Shown here: positions 56,419 to 64,000 of the stretch, in pieces
Layout: each line of letters starts with the position of its first letter
Position numbering within the stretch: position 1 is the first letter of the stretch
DNA from: Holophagae bacterium
GTDB lineage: Bacteria > Acidobacteriota > Holophagae > Acanthopleuribacterales > Acanthopleuribacteraceae
Length of the DNA: 64,000 nucleotides
Reading direction: 5' to 3'
NCBI GenBank assembly: GCA_030429565.1
Contig: JAUIFE010000003.1
Location: 124,001 to 188,000, forward strand
Position numbers and translations under genes: made by a program
Notes under the pieces: model-generated
Databases searched by the model: none
The model's input: only the letters and a program-made list of their open reading frames with translations
Told to the model about the DNA's origin: nothing

Positions 56419-57390
56419 ATGAATGATCGACCGACCAAGCAAGATCACGACCTGTTTCGCAATGAGTATGAAATTATCGAAAGGTCGGCCGAGTTTTTGA
56501 AGGTGGGCGCCTTCGCCGACGAGAACCGTCACGAGTTTGAAATACTGTTGGAGAGTTATCGCAAGCTGTTGCGCTCTACCGCCAAAATGACGCGCATGAA
56601 CGATTCTAACCAGCGCAAACTGCACAATGCGTTGGCGCAAATTAACGCCCAAAAAGAAGAGTTGCATTTGCGCAAAGAGCACCTGCGCAAGCTCAATCGT
56701 GCCAAGGATGAAATTCTCGGTATTGTCGCTCATGATCTGCGCACGCCCGTGAACACCGCCTTGGGTTACAGCGAAATTCTGATCGAAGAGTTTGACAGCG
56801 TGTTGGGCCATGACGGCGTCCACATTTTGGAGAAAATTAAAAAAAGCTGCAGCAACATGAATACGCTGATTAACGACCTGCTCGAGGTGGCTAAACTCGA
56901 GGGCGAGGATTTTGTCCTGCCTTTGGACGATGCGCCGTTTGGCGCGCTGGTTCGTGAAAATGTCGATGATTTTCGCGATAAAGCCACGCGCAAAGGATTA
57001 AGGCTGGTCCTGCATTTGCCAGAACGCGACCACTTGCTGCCGCTCAACCGCGAGCGCTTTCGCCAGATATGCGAAAACTTGCTTTCCAACGCCATTAAGT
57101 TTACCAACGAGGGGGGGCGCATTGATGTCAGTGTGTTGTTTGAGCATGACCGCGCGCGCCTCGCCATTCGCGATACCGGTATTGGTATTCCCAAAGACTT
57201 TTTGCCGCATTTGTTCGATAAATTCACCCGGGCCGGCCGTGAGGGGACCGACGGCGAGGCCTCGACCGGGTTAGGGATGAGTATTATCCAAAACTTGGTG
57301 TTGCTGCATCGCGGCCGGATTTGGGTGGAATCGGAAGTGAATGTCGGCACGGTTTTCTTTATCGAAATTCCCATGAGTGAGCAAGATTGA
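56419..57390 (+). CDS. Cytoplasmic histidine kinase with SiaD-like N-terminal module
   Basis: A 323-residue soluble histidine kinase without membrane helices. Its N terminus (~15-75: RHEFEILLESYRKLLRSTAKMT, DSNQRKLHNAL) resembles that of the preceding cyclase. A coiled coil (QKEELHLRKEHLRKLNRAKD) leads to the H-box EILGIVAHDLRTPVNTALGYSEIL. ATPase motifs: ENLLSNAIKFTNEGG (N), RDTGIGIPKDF (G1), FDKFTRAGREG (F), and STGLGMSIIQNL (G2). No PAS or GAF domain exists, so the N-terminal module is probably its input and might bind the SiaC-like protein too. No response regulator is in the operon. It starts nine bases after the cyclase stop. Confidence 0.9.
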   Translation: MNDRPTKQDHDLFRNEYEIIERSAEFLKVGAFADENRHEFEILLESYRKLLRSTAKMTRMNDSNQRKLHNALAQINAQKEELHLRKEHLRKLNRAKDEILGIVAHDLRTPVNTALGYSEILIEEFDSVLGHDGVHILEKIKKSCSNMNTLINDLLEVAKLEGEDFVLPLDDAPFGALVRENVDDFRDKATRKGLRLVLHLPERDHLLPLNRERFRQICENLLSNAIKFTNEGGRIDVSVLFEHDRARLAIRDTGIGIPKDFLPHLFDKFTRAGREGTDGEASTGLGMSIIQNLVLLHRGRIWVESEVNVGTVFFIEIPMSEQD

Positions 57391-57789
57391 GTGCTGATAG
57401 CGGGTGCGTGCGCGCGGTTGATGCAATCTTGCGATTGATCTTTTAAACGCGCGCCCTATAATTAGCTCTTTGCTTTGATCTAAGAAAAGCGATAAAAGAG
57501 AGTGGTTTTGGCTAAAGATCTGGAGTGAAACGGCATGGAAAAGCGGTGGCGTCCCGGTGGGATGCAATGAGCATTTTTCCGGCTGTTGCAGCCCGGGCGT
57601 TGGGCGAGCATCTTGGCGATTTATCGCGTTTCTTAGGTCTATATGCAAGGTTTAGCGCAAAAAGATATATCACGACCCGGCCGTTTTTCACCGCGGACCC
57701 TGTGAGAGCAGTGGCGGTCGCGGTGGTGATGGTGAAAAGCCACAGGTGGGAAAAGGCGCCGAACGTTGGTGCCGTAGGGAGGTACAAAC
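57391..57789. other. Leader region of the polyamine genes
   Basis: About 400 bases between the kinase and speD. A good -10 element lies at 57457-57462, which would leave a ~320-base untranslated leader. Overlapping open frames in the leader have no family resemblance. A regulatory role of the leader is possible but only inferred. Confidence 0.4.
57435..57462 (+). promoter_or_regulatory. Candidate sigma-70-type promoter for speD-speE
   Basis: TTGATC (57435-57440) and a perfect TATAAT (57457-57462) are separated by 16 bases. Downstream lies the AdoMet decarboxylase gene, ~320 bases away. Confidence 0.45.
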
Positions 57790-58692
57790 TTGTTTTTTGA
57801 GGGCTCGGAGAAAAAAATCGAAATCTTGTTGAAACCCGATACGACGGCACTGCGACGACACCCCGATATCGATTGGCATCACGTTGTTTCGCTCGCACGC
57901 GCCACGGTTCTTTCGACGGTTTCGAATGAGCTTTGTGATGCGTACCTGCTTTCAGAGTCGAGTTTGTTTGTTTTCGAACACCGTGTGGTCATGATTACCT
58001 GCGGCACCACTTCCTTGGTGGCGGCCGTAGAAGAAATGCTGCGGACCTTTAGCAGTGACGATATTTTGTTTTTGATGTACGAACGCAAAAACGAATTGTC
58101 GCCCGAAGATCAGCACAGCGACTACGAAGAAGACGCCCGTCGCCTGCGTCGCTTCGTGCCGGGCAACACCACCATCTTCGGCAAGGAAAACGATCACTAC
58201 GTTGCCGTTTTCCATTACGGCCCCGATTGCAACCCGCAACCCAACGACATGACGCTTGAAGTGCTGATGCACGAAATTGATCGCGAGGCGGCCGCACCCT
58301 TTATGCAGCCGCAAATCGGTAAGCCCGCCCTGTACGCGGCAACCGGTGTGGACCGCGTTTTTGACGACTTCGCCATTAACGATTTCATCTTTGATCCCAT
58401 GGGTTACTCGCTCAACGGTATCAAGGGCCGCGAGTACTACACCTTTCACATTACCCCGCAATCGGAATGCTCCTATGCTAGCTTTGAAACCAACCGCGAG
58501 TTTGCCGAAGGCGAACTGGACGCCGTGTTGGCCAAGGTGTTGGCCATTTTTCGGCCGCGCATTTTCACGGCTGTTTACTTTGACAAAAATGCCTCAGGGA
58601 TTCATGCCCCGATGGGTTACACCGCGCGCGCCGACAGTCAGCAGCGTTTTTGCGGTTTCGACGTTTTGTTCGCCAACTATCGCAAGGTTTAA
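57790..58692 (+). CDS. speD: S-adenosylmethionine decarboxylase, eukaryotic type
   Basis: A 300-residue pyruvoyl enzyme that decarboxylates AdoMet to provide the aminopropyl donor for spermidine. It is of the eukaryotic (AMD1-like) class, not the short bacterial class. Visible matches: FFEGSEKKIEI at the N terminus (Glu4, Glu7 as in human Glu8, Glu11), the processing site YLLSESSLFV (cleavage expected before Ser57), catalytic Cys71 in ITCGTTSL, and the C-terminal block GYSLNGIKGREYYTFHITPQ with SYASFETN (Ser and His needed for processing). Self-cleavage should give a small beta chain of 56 residues and a large alpha chain. The TTG start follows AGGGAGGT. Spermidine synthase is the next gene. 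Confidence 0.93.
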   Translation: MFFEGSEKKIEILLKPDTTALRRHPDIDWHHVVSLARATVLSTVSNELCDAYLLSESSLFVFEHRVVMITCGTTSLVAAVEEMLRTFSSDDILFLMYERKNELSPEDQHSDYEEDARRLRRFVPGNTTIFGKENDHYVAVFHYGPDCNPQPNDMTLEVLMHEIDREAAAPFMQPQIGKPALYAATGVDRVFDDFAINDFIFDPMGYSLNGIKGREYYTFHITPQSECSYASFETNREFAEGELDAVLAKVLAIFRPRIFTAVYFDKNASGIHAPMGYTARADSQQRFCGFDVLFANYRKV

Positions 58693-58776
58693 ACCTGGCG
58701 GCGTGACCGGTCGACCGGTACGCGGCGGTACAGCTTAACCACCGCAACGGCGGTGATTTCAGAAGGTAGGAAAAAA

Positions 58777-59667
58777 ATGGATGTCAATACTTCCTCTCCC
58801 AGTGATTTAGACCTGTGGGTCGAAGAGCTGATCGGTGATTTTGCCGGCCAGCGCTATCGCGTTTTGGAAACCATTCACGTATCCGAAACCAAATTTCAAA
58901 AATTGAGCCTGGTGGAAACCGCCGGTCACGGTAAGGTGCTGTTTCTCGACGGCTTGGTGATGTGCTCCGAGCGCGATGAGTTCGTGTACCACGATATGAT
59001 CGCTCACGTGCCGATGTTTGTTCACCCGAACCCCAAAAACGTGTTGGTGATCGGTGGCGGCGACGGCGGCACCGCACGCGAAGTCCTGCGCCACAAAGGT
59101 GTAGAACGTGTCGTGATGGTTGAGATCGACGGCGAAGTGGTTGAGGTTTGCCGCGAGCATTTCAAACAAACCTCTTGCAGTTTCGACGATCCGCGTCTTG
59201 AGCTCCGTATTGAAGACGGCGTCAAATACATGGCTGAAACGCAGGAGCGCTTCGACGTGATTCTGGTGGACAGTACCGATCCCATCGGGCCGGCCACGCC
59301 GTTGTTCGGCGAGGCGTTCTACAACAATGTCAATCGTGTGCTCAATGACGACGGCCTTGTTGTCGCTCAAGGTGAAACGCCGTTTTACGAGGCCGACGCC
59401 CAGCGATTGATTCTGCAAAACCTGTCCAAGTCGTTTGGTCAGTTGTACATGTATAACTATGCCAACCTGTGTTACCCCGGTGGTTTTTGGTCGTTTGTGA
59501 TGGCGACTAAGGGTTTGTGTCCCATGGGGGATTTCGACCCGGCACGCGTTGAAGCCTCTGGTTTGGCATTTACTTACTACAATGCCGACACCCACCGCGC
59601 CGCCTTTGCGCTGCCTCAGTTCCAGAAAAACAAAATCGGCGATCTGCTGACGCCGTTCAAGAAGTAA
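58777..59667 (+). CDS. speE: Spermidine synthase
   Basis: A 296-residue aminopropyltransferase from MDVNTSSPSDL; the ATG at 58777 follows AGGTAGGA. It moves the aminopropyl group from decarboxylated AdoMet to putrescine. Family motifs: FLDGLVMCSERDEFVYHDM, GGGDGGTAREVLRH (AdoMet-type site), VEIDGEVVEVCREHF, VDSTDPIGPATPLF, and GETPFY; the Asp residues of the active site are in place. Together with speD, it forms the last two steps of spermidine synthesis. A putrescine-forming enzyme is not in the window. Confidence 0.95.
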   Translation: MDVNTSSPSDLDLWVEELIGDFAGQRYRVLETIHVSETKFQKLSLVETAGHGKVLFLDGLVMCSERDEFVYHDMIAHVPMFVHPNPKNVLVIGGGDGGTAREVLRHKGVERVVMVEIDGEVVEVCREHFKQTSCSFDDPRLELRIEDGVKYMAETQERFDVILVDSTDPIGPATPLFGEAFYNNVNRVLNDDGLVVAQGETPFYEADAQRLILQNLSKSFGQLYMYNYANLCYPGGFWSFVMATKGLCPMGDFDPARVEASGLAFTYYNADTHRAAFALPQFQKNKIGDLLTPFKK

Positions 59668-59732
59668 ATCGAATTCAGTGGGCCGAGCTTGGGTCCGGTG
59701 TTGCATGCCTTGGGGTCCTTGTTAAAAAAGGA

Positions 59733-59761
59733 TTGACCCCTTCATGAAACCCTGTTAATGT
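59733..59761 (+). promoter_or_regulatory. Possible rplI promoter
   Basis: TTGACC (59733-59738) and TAATGT (59756-59761) are 17 bases apart, about 47 bases before the rplI ATG. The -35 is good, the -10 poor. Confidence 0.3.
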
Positions 59762-59807
59762 CCTAATTTCGTGCCCGCCGCGATTTTTGTTGGAGGATTC
59801 ACTCACA

Positions 59808-60251
59808 ATGCAAGTACTACTTAAAGAAGCCGTGGTCAAGTTAGGTAATCGCGGAGACGTGGTCAAAGTAGCCGCCGGCTACGCTCGCAACTATTTGCTG
59901 CCTCAGAAGCTTGCCGTTCTGGTAACCGAAGGCAACAAGCGTCAGCTCGAGATTGAAAAGCGCAACTACCAGAAGCGTTTGCTCGAAACCAAAGCCGTTG
60001 CTGAAGAAGCAAAAGCGCGTTTGGAAGAAGTTCACCTGGAAGTTGAAAAACGCGCCGGCGACAACGGTTCATTGTTCGGTTCTGTAACCGTTCACGAAGT
60101 TGCCCGTATGTTGCTCGACGAAGGCTTTGAAGTTGAGCGTCGCGCCATCGAACTGCCCATCATTAAAGAATTGGGTGAGTATGCCGCTACGGTTCGTTTG
60201 CACTCCGAAGTGACTGCTGAGTTCAAGATTACCGTCAAGCCGGTCGCTTAA
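59808..60251 (+). CDS. rplI: 50S ribosomal protein bL9
   Basis: A 147-residue ribosomal protein with the usual N-terminal domain MQVLLKEAVVKLGNRGDVVKV and GYARNYLLPQKLAV, the long connecting helix (~40-75, RQLEIEKRNYQKRLLETKAV) and the C-terminal RNA-binding domain (GSLFGSVTVHEVARML). It binds 23S rRNA domain V near the L1 stalk. Normally it follows rpsF-rpsR; here it stands alone after speE with its own possible promoter and two terminators. Confidence 0.97.
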   Translation: MQVLLKEAVVKLGNRGDVVKVAAGYARNYLLPQKLAVLVTEGNKRQLEIEKRNYQKRLLETKAVAEEAKARLEEVHLEVEKRAGDNGSLFGSVTVHEVARMLLDEGFEVERRAIELPIIKELGEYAATVRLHSEVTAEFKITVKPVA

Positions 60252-60267
60252 TCGACCGCTTTTTTTT
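60241..60267 (+). terminator. Terminator overlapping the rplI stop
   Basis: CGGTCG (60241-60246) pairs with CGACCG (60253-60258) across the stop codon, followed by C and eight T. Confidence 0.7.
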
Positions 60268-60280
60268 GACCCGAACATAA

Positions 60281-60313
60281 AAAAAACGCACTTCTCAAGA
60301 GTGCGTTTTTTTT
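60281..60313. terminator. Second, bidirectional terminator
   Basis: AAAAAACGCACT (60281-60292) pairs with AGTGCGTTTTTT (60300-60311), closing a seven-base loop. It lies between rplI and the convergent desaturase gene and works in either direction. Confidence 0.8.
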
Positions 60314-60336
60314 GTTTGGGGTGTGGGTTTGACGGT

Positions 60337-61338
60337 TTAATCTGCGACGCGCTGTCCCGCCGGCGCTGTTTCCGCCTGGGTTGGGCGTGGCGCACTGTGG
60401 GGCAGGTGGTTATCTAAAAACCACAGTTTGAGCAGCGCGCGATAGGTGTAGCTGGGAATGCCTCGGCGCGCGTAGAAGGGTTGCAGTGCGCGGTTAAGTG
60501 CGGTGAGGTTGTAGAAGGGCACGGCCGGGAAGTAATGGTGCTCCAAGTGAAAGCTCGACCATAAAAACACCGTGTTCCACAAGGCATTGGGCTGCATGCG
60601 TGTGCTCCAATGAGCGACATCGTCTGGATCAATGACATAGTGTTGGCCGAGTCGATTGATGGCAAAAGCAACCGGGAATACAAAAAACAATGGGATGATG
60701 CCCGCTTTCAGCAAAAAGCCAGGGGACAGTAGGCCGTAGCCAATCAGTACTGCTAAATGTCCACCGATGGCCGCCAAGCGTTCTTTTTTGATACGGGCGC
60801 GCAGTTCGGGCTCATAGTCTTGCTGCGCTTTGAATGCGGCACGGAAATAGATCGGGTATAGCGCCGGCGTGAAGTACAAGAGCTTCAGCCGGCGTGCGTT
60901 TCTTTTGGGCGAGAGGTGGGCGCGCTTGGGGTCGGCATCGCCGTCGCCCAATTGAAAGTGATGGTCCATGTGCCAGCGTGTAAATTGTGAGGCGGCCAAG
61001 CCCGAGACGCTGCCGTAGAACAGGCCCAACCAACGAGTGAGGTTGTGTTGGTCGCGGTTAAAGATGCACTTGTGGACCGCTTCGTGGAGGAGCACCGAAA
61101 ACGAAAACACCGTAAAACCTTGGATGACGGCGGCCGGTACCCAAATCAACGGTTGGTTTTGGAAGTGAAAAATGAGGAAGGGCATACCGATCAGCAGCGC
61201 GCATTGGCGCAATACCACCGCAAAGTGGCGCCACGGCTGTTTGTGGTGCAGTGCTTTGAGGGTGGGGCCGTCGAGGCTTTGTTTGAGTTCGCGGTTTAAC
61301 GGGCCCGCGTGCTGATAGTAGTATGCGGCTTTGGCCAT
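60337..61338 (-). CDS. Fatty acid desaturase family membrane protein
   Basis: A 333-residue di-iron membrane enzyme. Histidine boxes are HEAVHK (~85), HMDHH (~125) and SFHLEHHYF (~265), the HxxxH / HxxHH / HxxHH set of acyl-lipid desaturases and hydroxylases. Hydrophobic helices occur at ~45-80, 195-225 and elsewhere. The start at 61338 (MAKAAYYYQHAG) is preferred; the frame is open for 35 further codons without homology. Substrate and regiochemistry cannot be deduced; carotene or sphingolipid relatives have the same boxes. Confidence 0.85.
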   Translation of the reverse strand: MAKAAYYYQHAGPLNRELKQSLDGPTLKALHHKQPWRHFAVVLRQCALLIGMPFLIFHFQNQPLIWVPAAVIQGFTVFSFSVLLHEAVHKCIFNRDQHNLTRWLGLFYGSVSGLAASQFTRWHMDHHFQLGDGDADPKRAHLSPKRNARRLKLLYFTPALYPIYFRAAFKAQQDYEPELRARIKKERLAAIGGHLAVLIGYGLLSPGFLLKAGIIPLFFVFPVAFAINRLGQHYVIDPDDVAHWSTRMQPNALWNTVFLWSSFHLEHHYFPAVPFYNLTALNRALQPFYARRGIPSYTYRALLKLWFLDNHLPHSAPRPTQAETAPAGQRVAD

Positions 61339-61811
61339 GGGTGCTGTGTTCCTTGTGGCGCTGTGGTGTCTTTGGCGCGCCGGTTCTCGTTCATTATCCG
61401 GGCTTGTTGGGTTTCCTGCAAGGAGCGCATGGCGCTCGCCCATGTCCGGGTATTCTTTTCTTTAGCAGGTTCGTTGCCGGCACATTTACCGGTCTCTTGC
61501 TGAAAAGTTCACATGGAACACCGCTCTCGGCGGTGAGTTCAGGTACAATATCGGGGAAAGTTCACGGTTTATAAGTCGGCGTGGCGGGATCCGGCACTAT
61601 GATGCACGGGTGCCCTAGTGACGGCGTGGTAAACCGAACGTCTCGGGTAAGGCCGGGGCGTGCTGTACCTGGTTCTCGCCATGACACGGGGGATTGCGAT
61701 TCACCACGGGTACCGTGCAGCGAATGACTTTGTCGCACCCGTTCCTGTACAGGACGGCGGGCGGCCCCGCCAGCCGGGAATTTGTTTGTGGCGCCGAGGT
61801 GGTCCTGAAGC
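61339..61811. other. Divergent intergenic region, desaturase / FHA-GGDEF
   Basis: About 470 bases that should hold both promoters. No repeat or gene was recognised. Short open frames here lack ribosome-binding sites. Confidence 0.4.
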
Positions 61812-62723
61812 ATGAGTAGTCGCGATAAAACCATTATTAAAGACAGCGAAGAAAGCGTTGATACGCTCGATCTGCAGACCATCAACCCCGATGCGCGGAT
61901 CATGCCCTACATTGTCGTGCTTGCCGGTGACTCGGTGGGACGCGTTGTGCGGCTCGACCGCAACCACGCCATGGTGGCCGGACGTACCCGTCGTTGCGAC
62001 ATCTACTTTAATTGTGAAAATATTTCGCGCGAGCACGTGCGCTTCGACATCGACGCCAAAGGCGTTGTGGTTCTCACCGACTTGGAGAGCACTAACGGGA
62101 CCTTGGTTAACGGCAAAAAAATCGATTCGCTGACCTTGCGCGACGGCGATCGCATCTGCATGGGCAACGTCATCCTGCGTTTTTCGCTCAAGGACGACCT
62201 CGACTTTGACCTGCAGCAGGAGCTCTACAATAAGGCGACCCGCGATCCTTTGACCAATGCCTACAACAAACGTTTTTTCCTCGATTACCTCAAAAAAGAG
62301 TTTGCCCACCATCAGCGTTACGAAAAACCCATGTCCGTTGTCTTTTTTGATTTGGATGATTTCAAGCGTCTCAACGATACCTACGGACACCTTACCGGTG
62401 ACTTAGTGCTTAAATCACTGGCACGTGAGATTGGCGAGGTTCTGCGCGAGGAAGACATTTTTGCGCGGTTCGGCGGCGAAGAGTTCGTTGCTTTGTTCAG
62501 GAACACCGACGGTGATCGCGCGGCTGTGATTGCCGACAAATTACTCGAAGTGGTGCGCCGTATGGAATTTGCCACGCCCCTTGAGGCGTTTAAAGTGACT
62601 GCCACTGCTGGGATTGCGACGCTTGTCGGCACCAATTTTGAAAATGCCGAAACCTTGCTCAAACACGCCGACGACCGCCTGTTCGAAGGTAAAGCGCGCG
62701 GCAAAGACCAAGTCGTACGTTAA
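61812..62723 (+). CDS. FHA-domain diguanylate cyclase
   Basis: A 303-residue cytoplasmic protein. An FHA domain (~35-125) has the phosphothreonine-binding residues in AGRTRRCDIYFNCENISREHVRF (Arg, Ser, His) and LESTNGTLVNGKK. The GGDEF domain follows: DPLTNAYNKRFFLDYL, FDLDDFKRLNDTYGH, and active motif GGEEF with an inhibitory RxxD site (REED) five residues upstream. FHA reads phosphothreonine, so a Ser/Thr kinase, for instance the one at 12758-15730, could control it. Makes cyclic di-GMP. Confidence 0.93.
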   Translation: MSSRDKTIIKDSEESVDTLDLQTINPDARIMPYIVVLAGDSVGRVVRLDRNHAMVAGRTRRCDIYFNCENISREHVRFDIDAKGVVVLTDLESTNGTLVNGKKIDSLTLRDGDRICMGNVILRFSLKDDLDFDLQQELYNKATRDPLTNAYNKRFFLDYLKKEFAHHQRYEKPMSVVFFDLDDFKRLNDTYGHLTGDLVLKSLAREIGEVLREEDIFARFGGEEFVALFRNTDGDRAAVIADKLLEVVRRMEFATPLEAFKVTATAGIATLVGTNFENAETLLKHADDRLFEGKARGKDQVVR

Positions 62724-62798
62724 CGACACCGCCGGCCCGGCATTTGCTACCATGCCCGTGACTTTGATCGGCGCGTTTGCCGCGCGGGGGAGACCTTT

Positions 62799-64000
62799 TT
62801 GATATTTACGTTGCTCTGTTTGACGCTGTGTCAAACCACGGCTGCAGCCGATGCGCTTACTGAGCCTGGCTATTACTTTCGCGACACGACGGTTTTGGCC
62901 TCCGACGGCCAAAGCTTTACCGGGCCCTTATTCCTGGTGCTCAATCGGCGCGGCAAAATTGAAATCGCCGCCGATAAACCGATCACGCTTGCCGCGAAAC
63001 CGATTGTGGAAGTTTCCGGCGCCTTAATCGTGCCGCATTTTGTTGACGGCTACTGTTTGCTGCAGGAACGCGGCTTGGGCGGTGACGACGACGAGGACCG
63101 CACCGTTCAACGCACCATGGCCAGGTACCTCACCGCTCTCGGGGTCGGTGCCTTGCGCGATCCCATTTACCCGCGTTCCCTGTTGGTGTCGTCTTGGCAG
63201 GATGTTCAAGTACAAGCGCAGGGTGGCTACCTGGATTTGCCCGACGGCGGTGGCGCCGGTTTCGGTGTCGTGCTGCAAGCGGGCGAGTCTTTTGAATCCT
63301 TGGCCAAGCGCCTGCCTGCCGACGGCCCGATCACGCTTTGGTGGCGCCGTCCCGAAGGGAAAGGTGACGTACCCTGGAGCGCCGATTTGGCCCGCACCCG
63401 CGCCCTGATTACCTTTTTCCAAAAGCAGGGTCGCAAGGTCGGTGTGTGGTGGCAGGATGCACGTGCGCCCGCCATCCAGCAGGCGCTGTCACTGCCGTTC
63501 GACTTTTTTGAAGGCATGCCCGATCATCTGAACAACACCGATCTATCGTTGTTGCGTGAGCGCCTGTGGTTACCCTTGGCGGCGCTCAATGACCGTCGTT
63601 ATTGTGCCGAGGGTTTGCAGGAAACCCTGCCCCGACTGGGCCGCCTCGGTTTGTACGAGGACGACATGGTGCGTCGCGTGCAGGGTCGCGTCGGCGAAGT
63701 GCGCCGTCGCATCGGCCCGCGTTGCGAGATCTGGCGCGAGCGTCGCCCGCAAGTTCTGTCATGGATTAAACACCACTTGGGCAGCGGTCAGCCGATTGCC
63801 TTGGGTTCCGGCGGCGGTCATTTGTTCGCCTTTTCCGGCGACCTCTCGGCTGAGCTGGCGGTATTGCGCGAACTCGGTGCCGGCGATGAAGCCTTACTGG
63901 GCGCGCTGTTCGATCACACGCCCGCGCTTTTTGATTTGCCCGCTCAGCGGCTGCGCCTAACCGCCGGCCAGGACGCACACTTCGTGGTTTATCGGGCTAA
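62799..64000 (+). CDS. Exported amidohydrolase-like protein with degenerate metal site (3' partial)
   Basis: The frame is open from the TTG at 62799 (GGGGGAG upstream) to the window edge, 400 residues visible. It begins with a signal-like segment (MIFTLLCLTLCQTTAAADA). The order of elements resembles the amidohydrolase/imidazolonepropionase superfamily: VEVSGALIVPHFVDGY (where the family reads PG.vDaHvH), a central barrel-like part, GSGGGHLFAFSGDL, an 'AG.eALLGALFDHTPALF' helix, and LTAGQDAHFVVY. The HxH metal ligands are replaced (DGYCLL), so catalysis is doubtful. It may be a pseudoenzyme binding partner. The true 3' end lies beyond the window. Confidence 0.7.
   Translation, partial: MIFTLLCLTLCQTTAAADALTEPGYYFRDTTVLASDGQSFTGPLFLVLNRRGKIEIAADKPITLAAKPIVEVSGALIVPHFVDGYCLLQERGLGGDDDEDRTVQRTMARYLTALGVGALRDPIYPRSLLVSSWQDVQVQAQGGYLDLPDGGGAGFGVVLQAGESFESLAKRLPADGPITLWWRRPEGKGDVPWSADLARTRALITFFQKQGRKVGVWWQDARAPAIQQALSLPFDFFEGMPDHLNNTDLSLLRERLWLPLAALNDRRYCAEGLQETLPRLGRLGLYEDDMVRRVQGRVGEVRRRIGPRCEIWRERRPQVLSWIKHHLGSGQPIALGSGGGHLFAFSGDLSAELAVLRELGAGDEALLGALFDHTPALFDLPAQRLRLTAGQDAHFVVYRA

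Noticed and set aside
1-64000. tRNA or rRNA genes
   Set aside because: Intergenic regions were read for tRNA T-loop and acceptor patterns and for rRNA cores; none was convincing. A covariance-model search was not possible.

Overview
The window is about 64 kb of a bacterial chromosome, mostly GC-rich, with one clearly AT-richer island at about 3.1-10.3 kb. The cell is didermal and probably makes LPS: there are LptB, a long LptC/LptA-like protein, a Kdo transferase, a LolA-like carrier and a beta-barrel protein. HPr kinase, sigma-54, an MglA-type GTPase, a TPR-bearing Ser/Thr kinase, a Reg_prop/Y_Y_Y histidine kinase and a eukaryotic-type AdoMet decarboxylase occur together. That mix fits an Acidobacteriota-like lineage (Holophagae/Acanthopleuribacter type), but this is an inference from gene content. 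No rRNA, tRNA, CRISPR array or intact prophage was seen.

Layout. 0-3.1 kb: 3' part of a large sensor kinase. 3.1-10.3 kb: accessory island with two copies of an unnamed pair (small Cys-rich secreted peptide plus larger exported protein), a bacterial homologue of lariat-debranching enzyme DBR1, an IS110-type remnant, a near-identical copy of the sensor kinase 3' end, and a dense family of REP-like palindromes. 10.3-15.7 kb: an unrecognised 564-residue protein, a KANL3/Tex30-type hydrolase and a Ser/Thr kinase. 15.9-24.4 kb: a tight minus-strand operon accA-recJ-lptC/A-lptB-rpoN-hpf-hprK. 24.9-35.3 kb: waaA, beta-barrel protein, pabB-like, polyprenyl synthase, lolA-like, MglA with a huge acidic tail, a lipoprotein, trxB.

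35.4-49.8 kb: a membrane GAF-like protein, a squalene/phytoene synthase-like enzyme overlapping an Lhr-type helicase, aroC, a PAS-GGDEF protein, an RND-type transporter, a Bcp peroxiredoxin, glyoxalase I and a DUF5610-like protein. 50.0-64.0 kb: a SWIM-SNF2 helicase, a signalling operon (SiaB-like, SiaC-like, GGDEF, histidine kinase), speD (eukaryotic type)-speE, rplI, a fatty acid desaturase, FHA-GGDEF and a truncated amidohydrolase-like exported protein.

The strongest candidates for something undescribed are: (1) the duplicated 'APDC peptide + exported protein' module; (2) the DBR1-like phosphoesterase set between REP-like arrays; (3) the SiaB/SiaC operon whose diguanylate cyclase and histidine kinase share an N-terminal module; and (4) a three-copy MITE-like element of 177-221 bp with terminal inverted repeats at 5.3, 48.6 and 53.3 kb.
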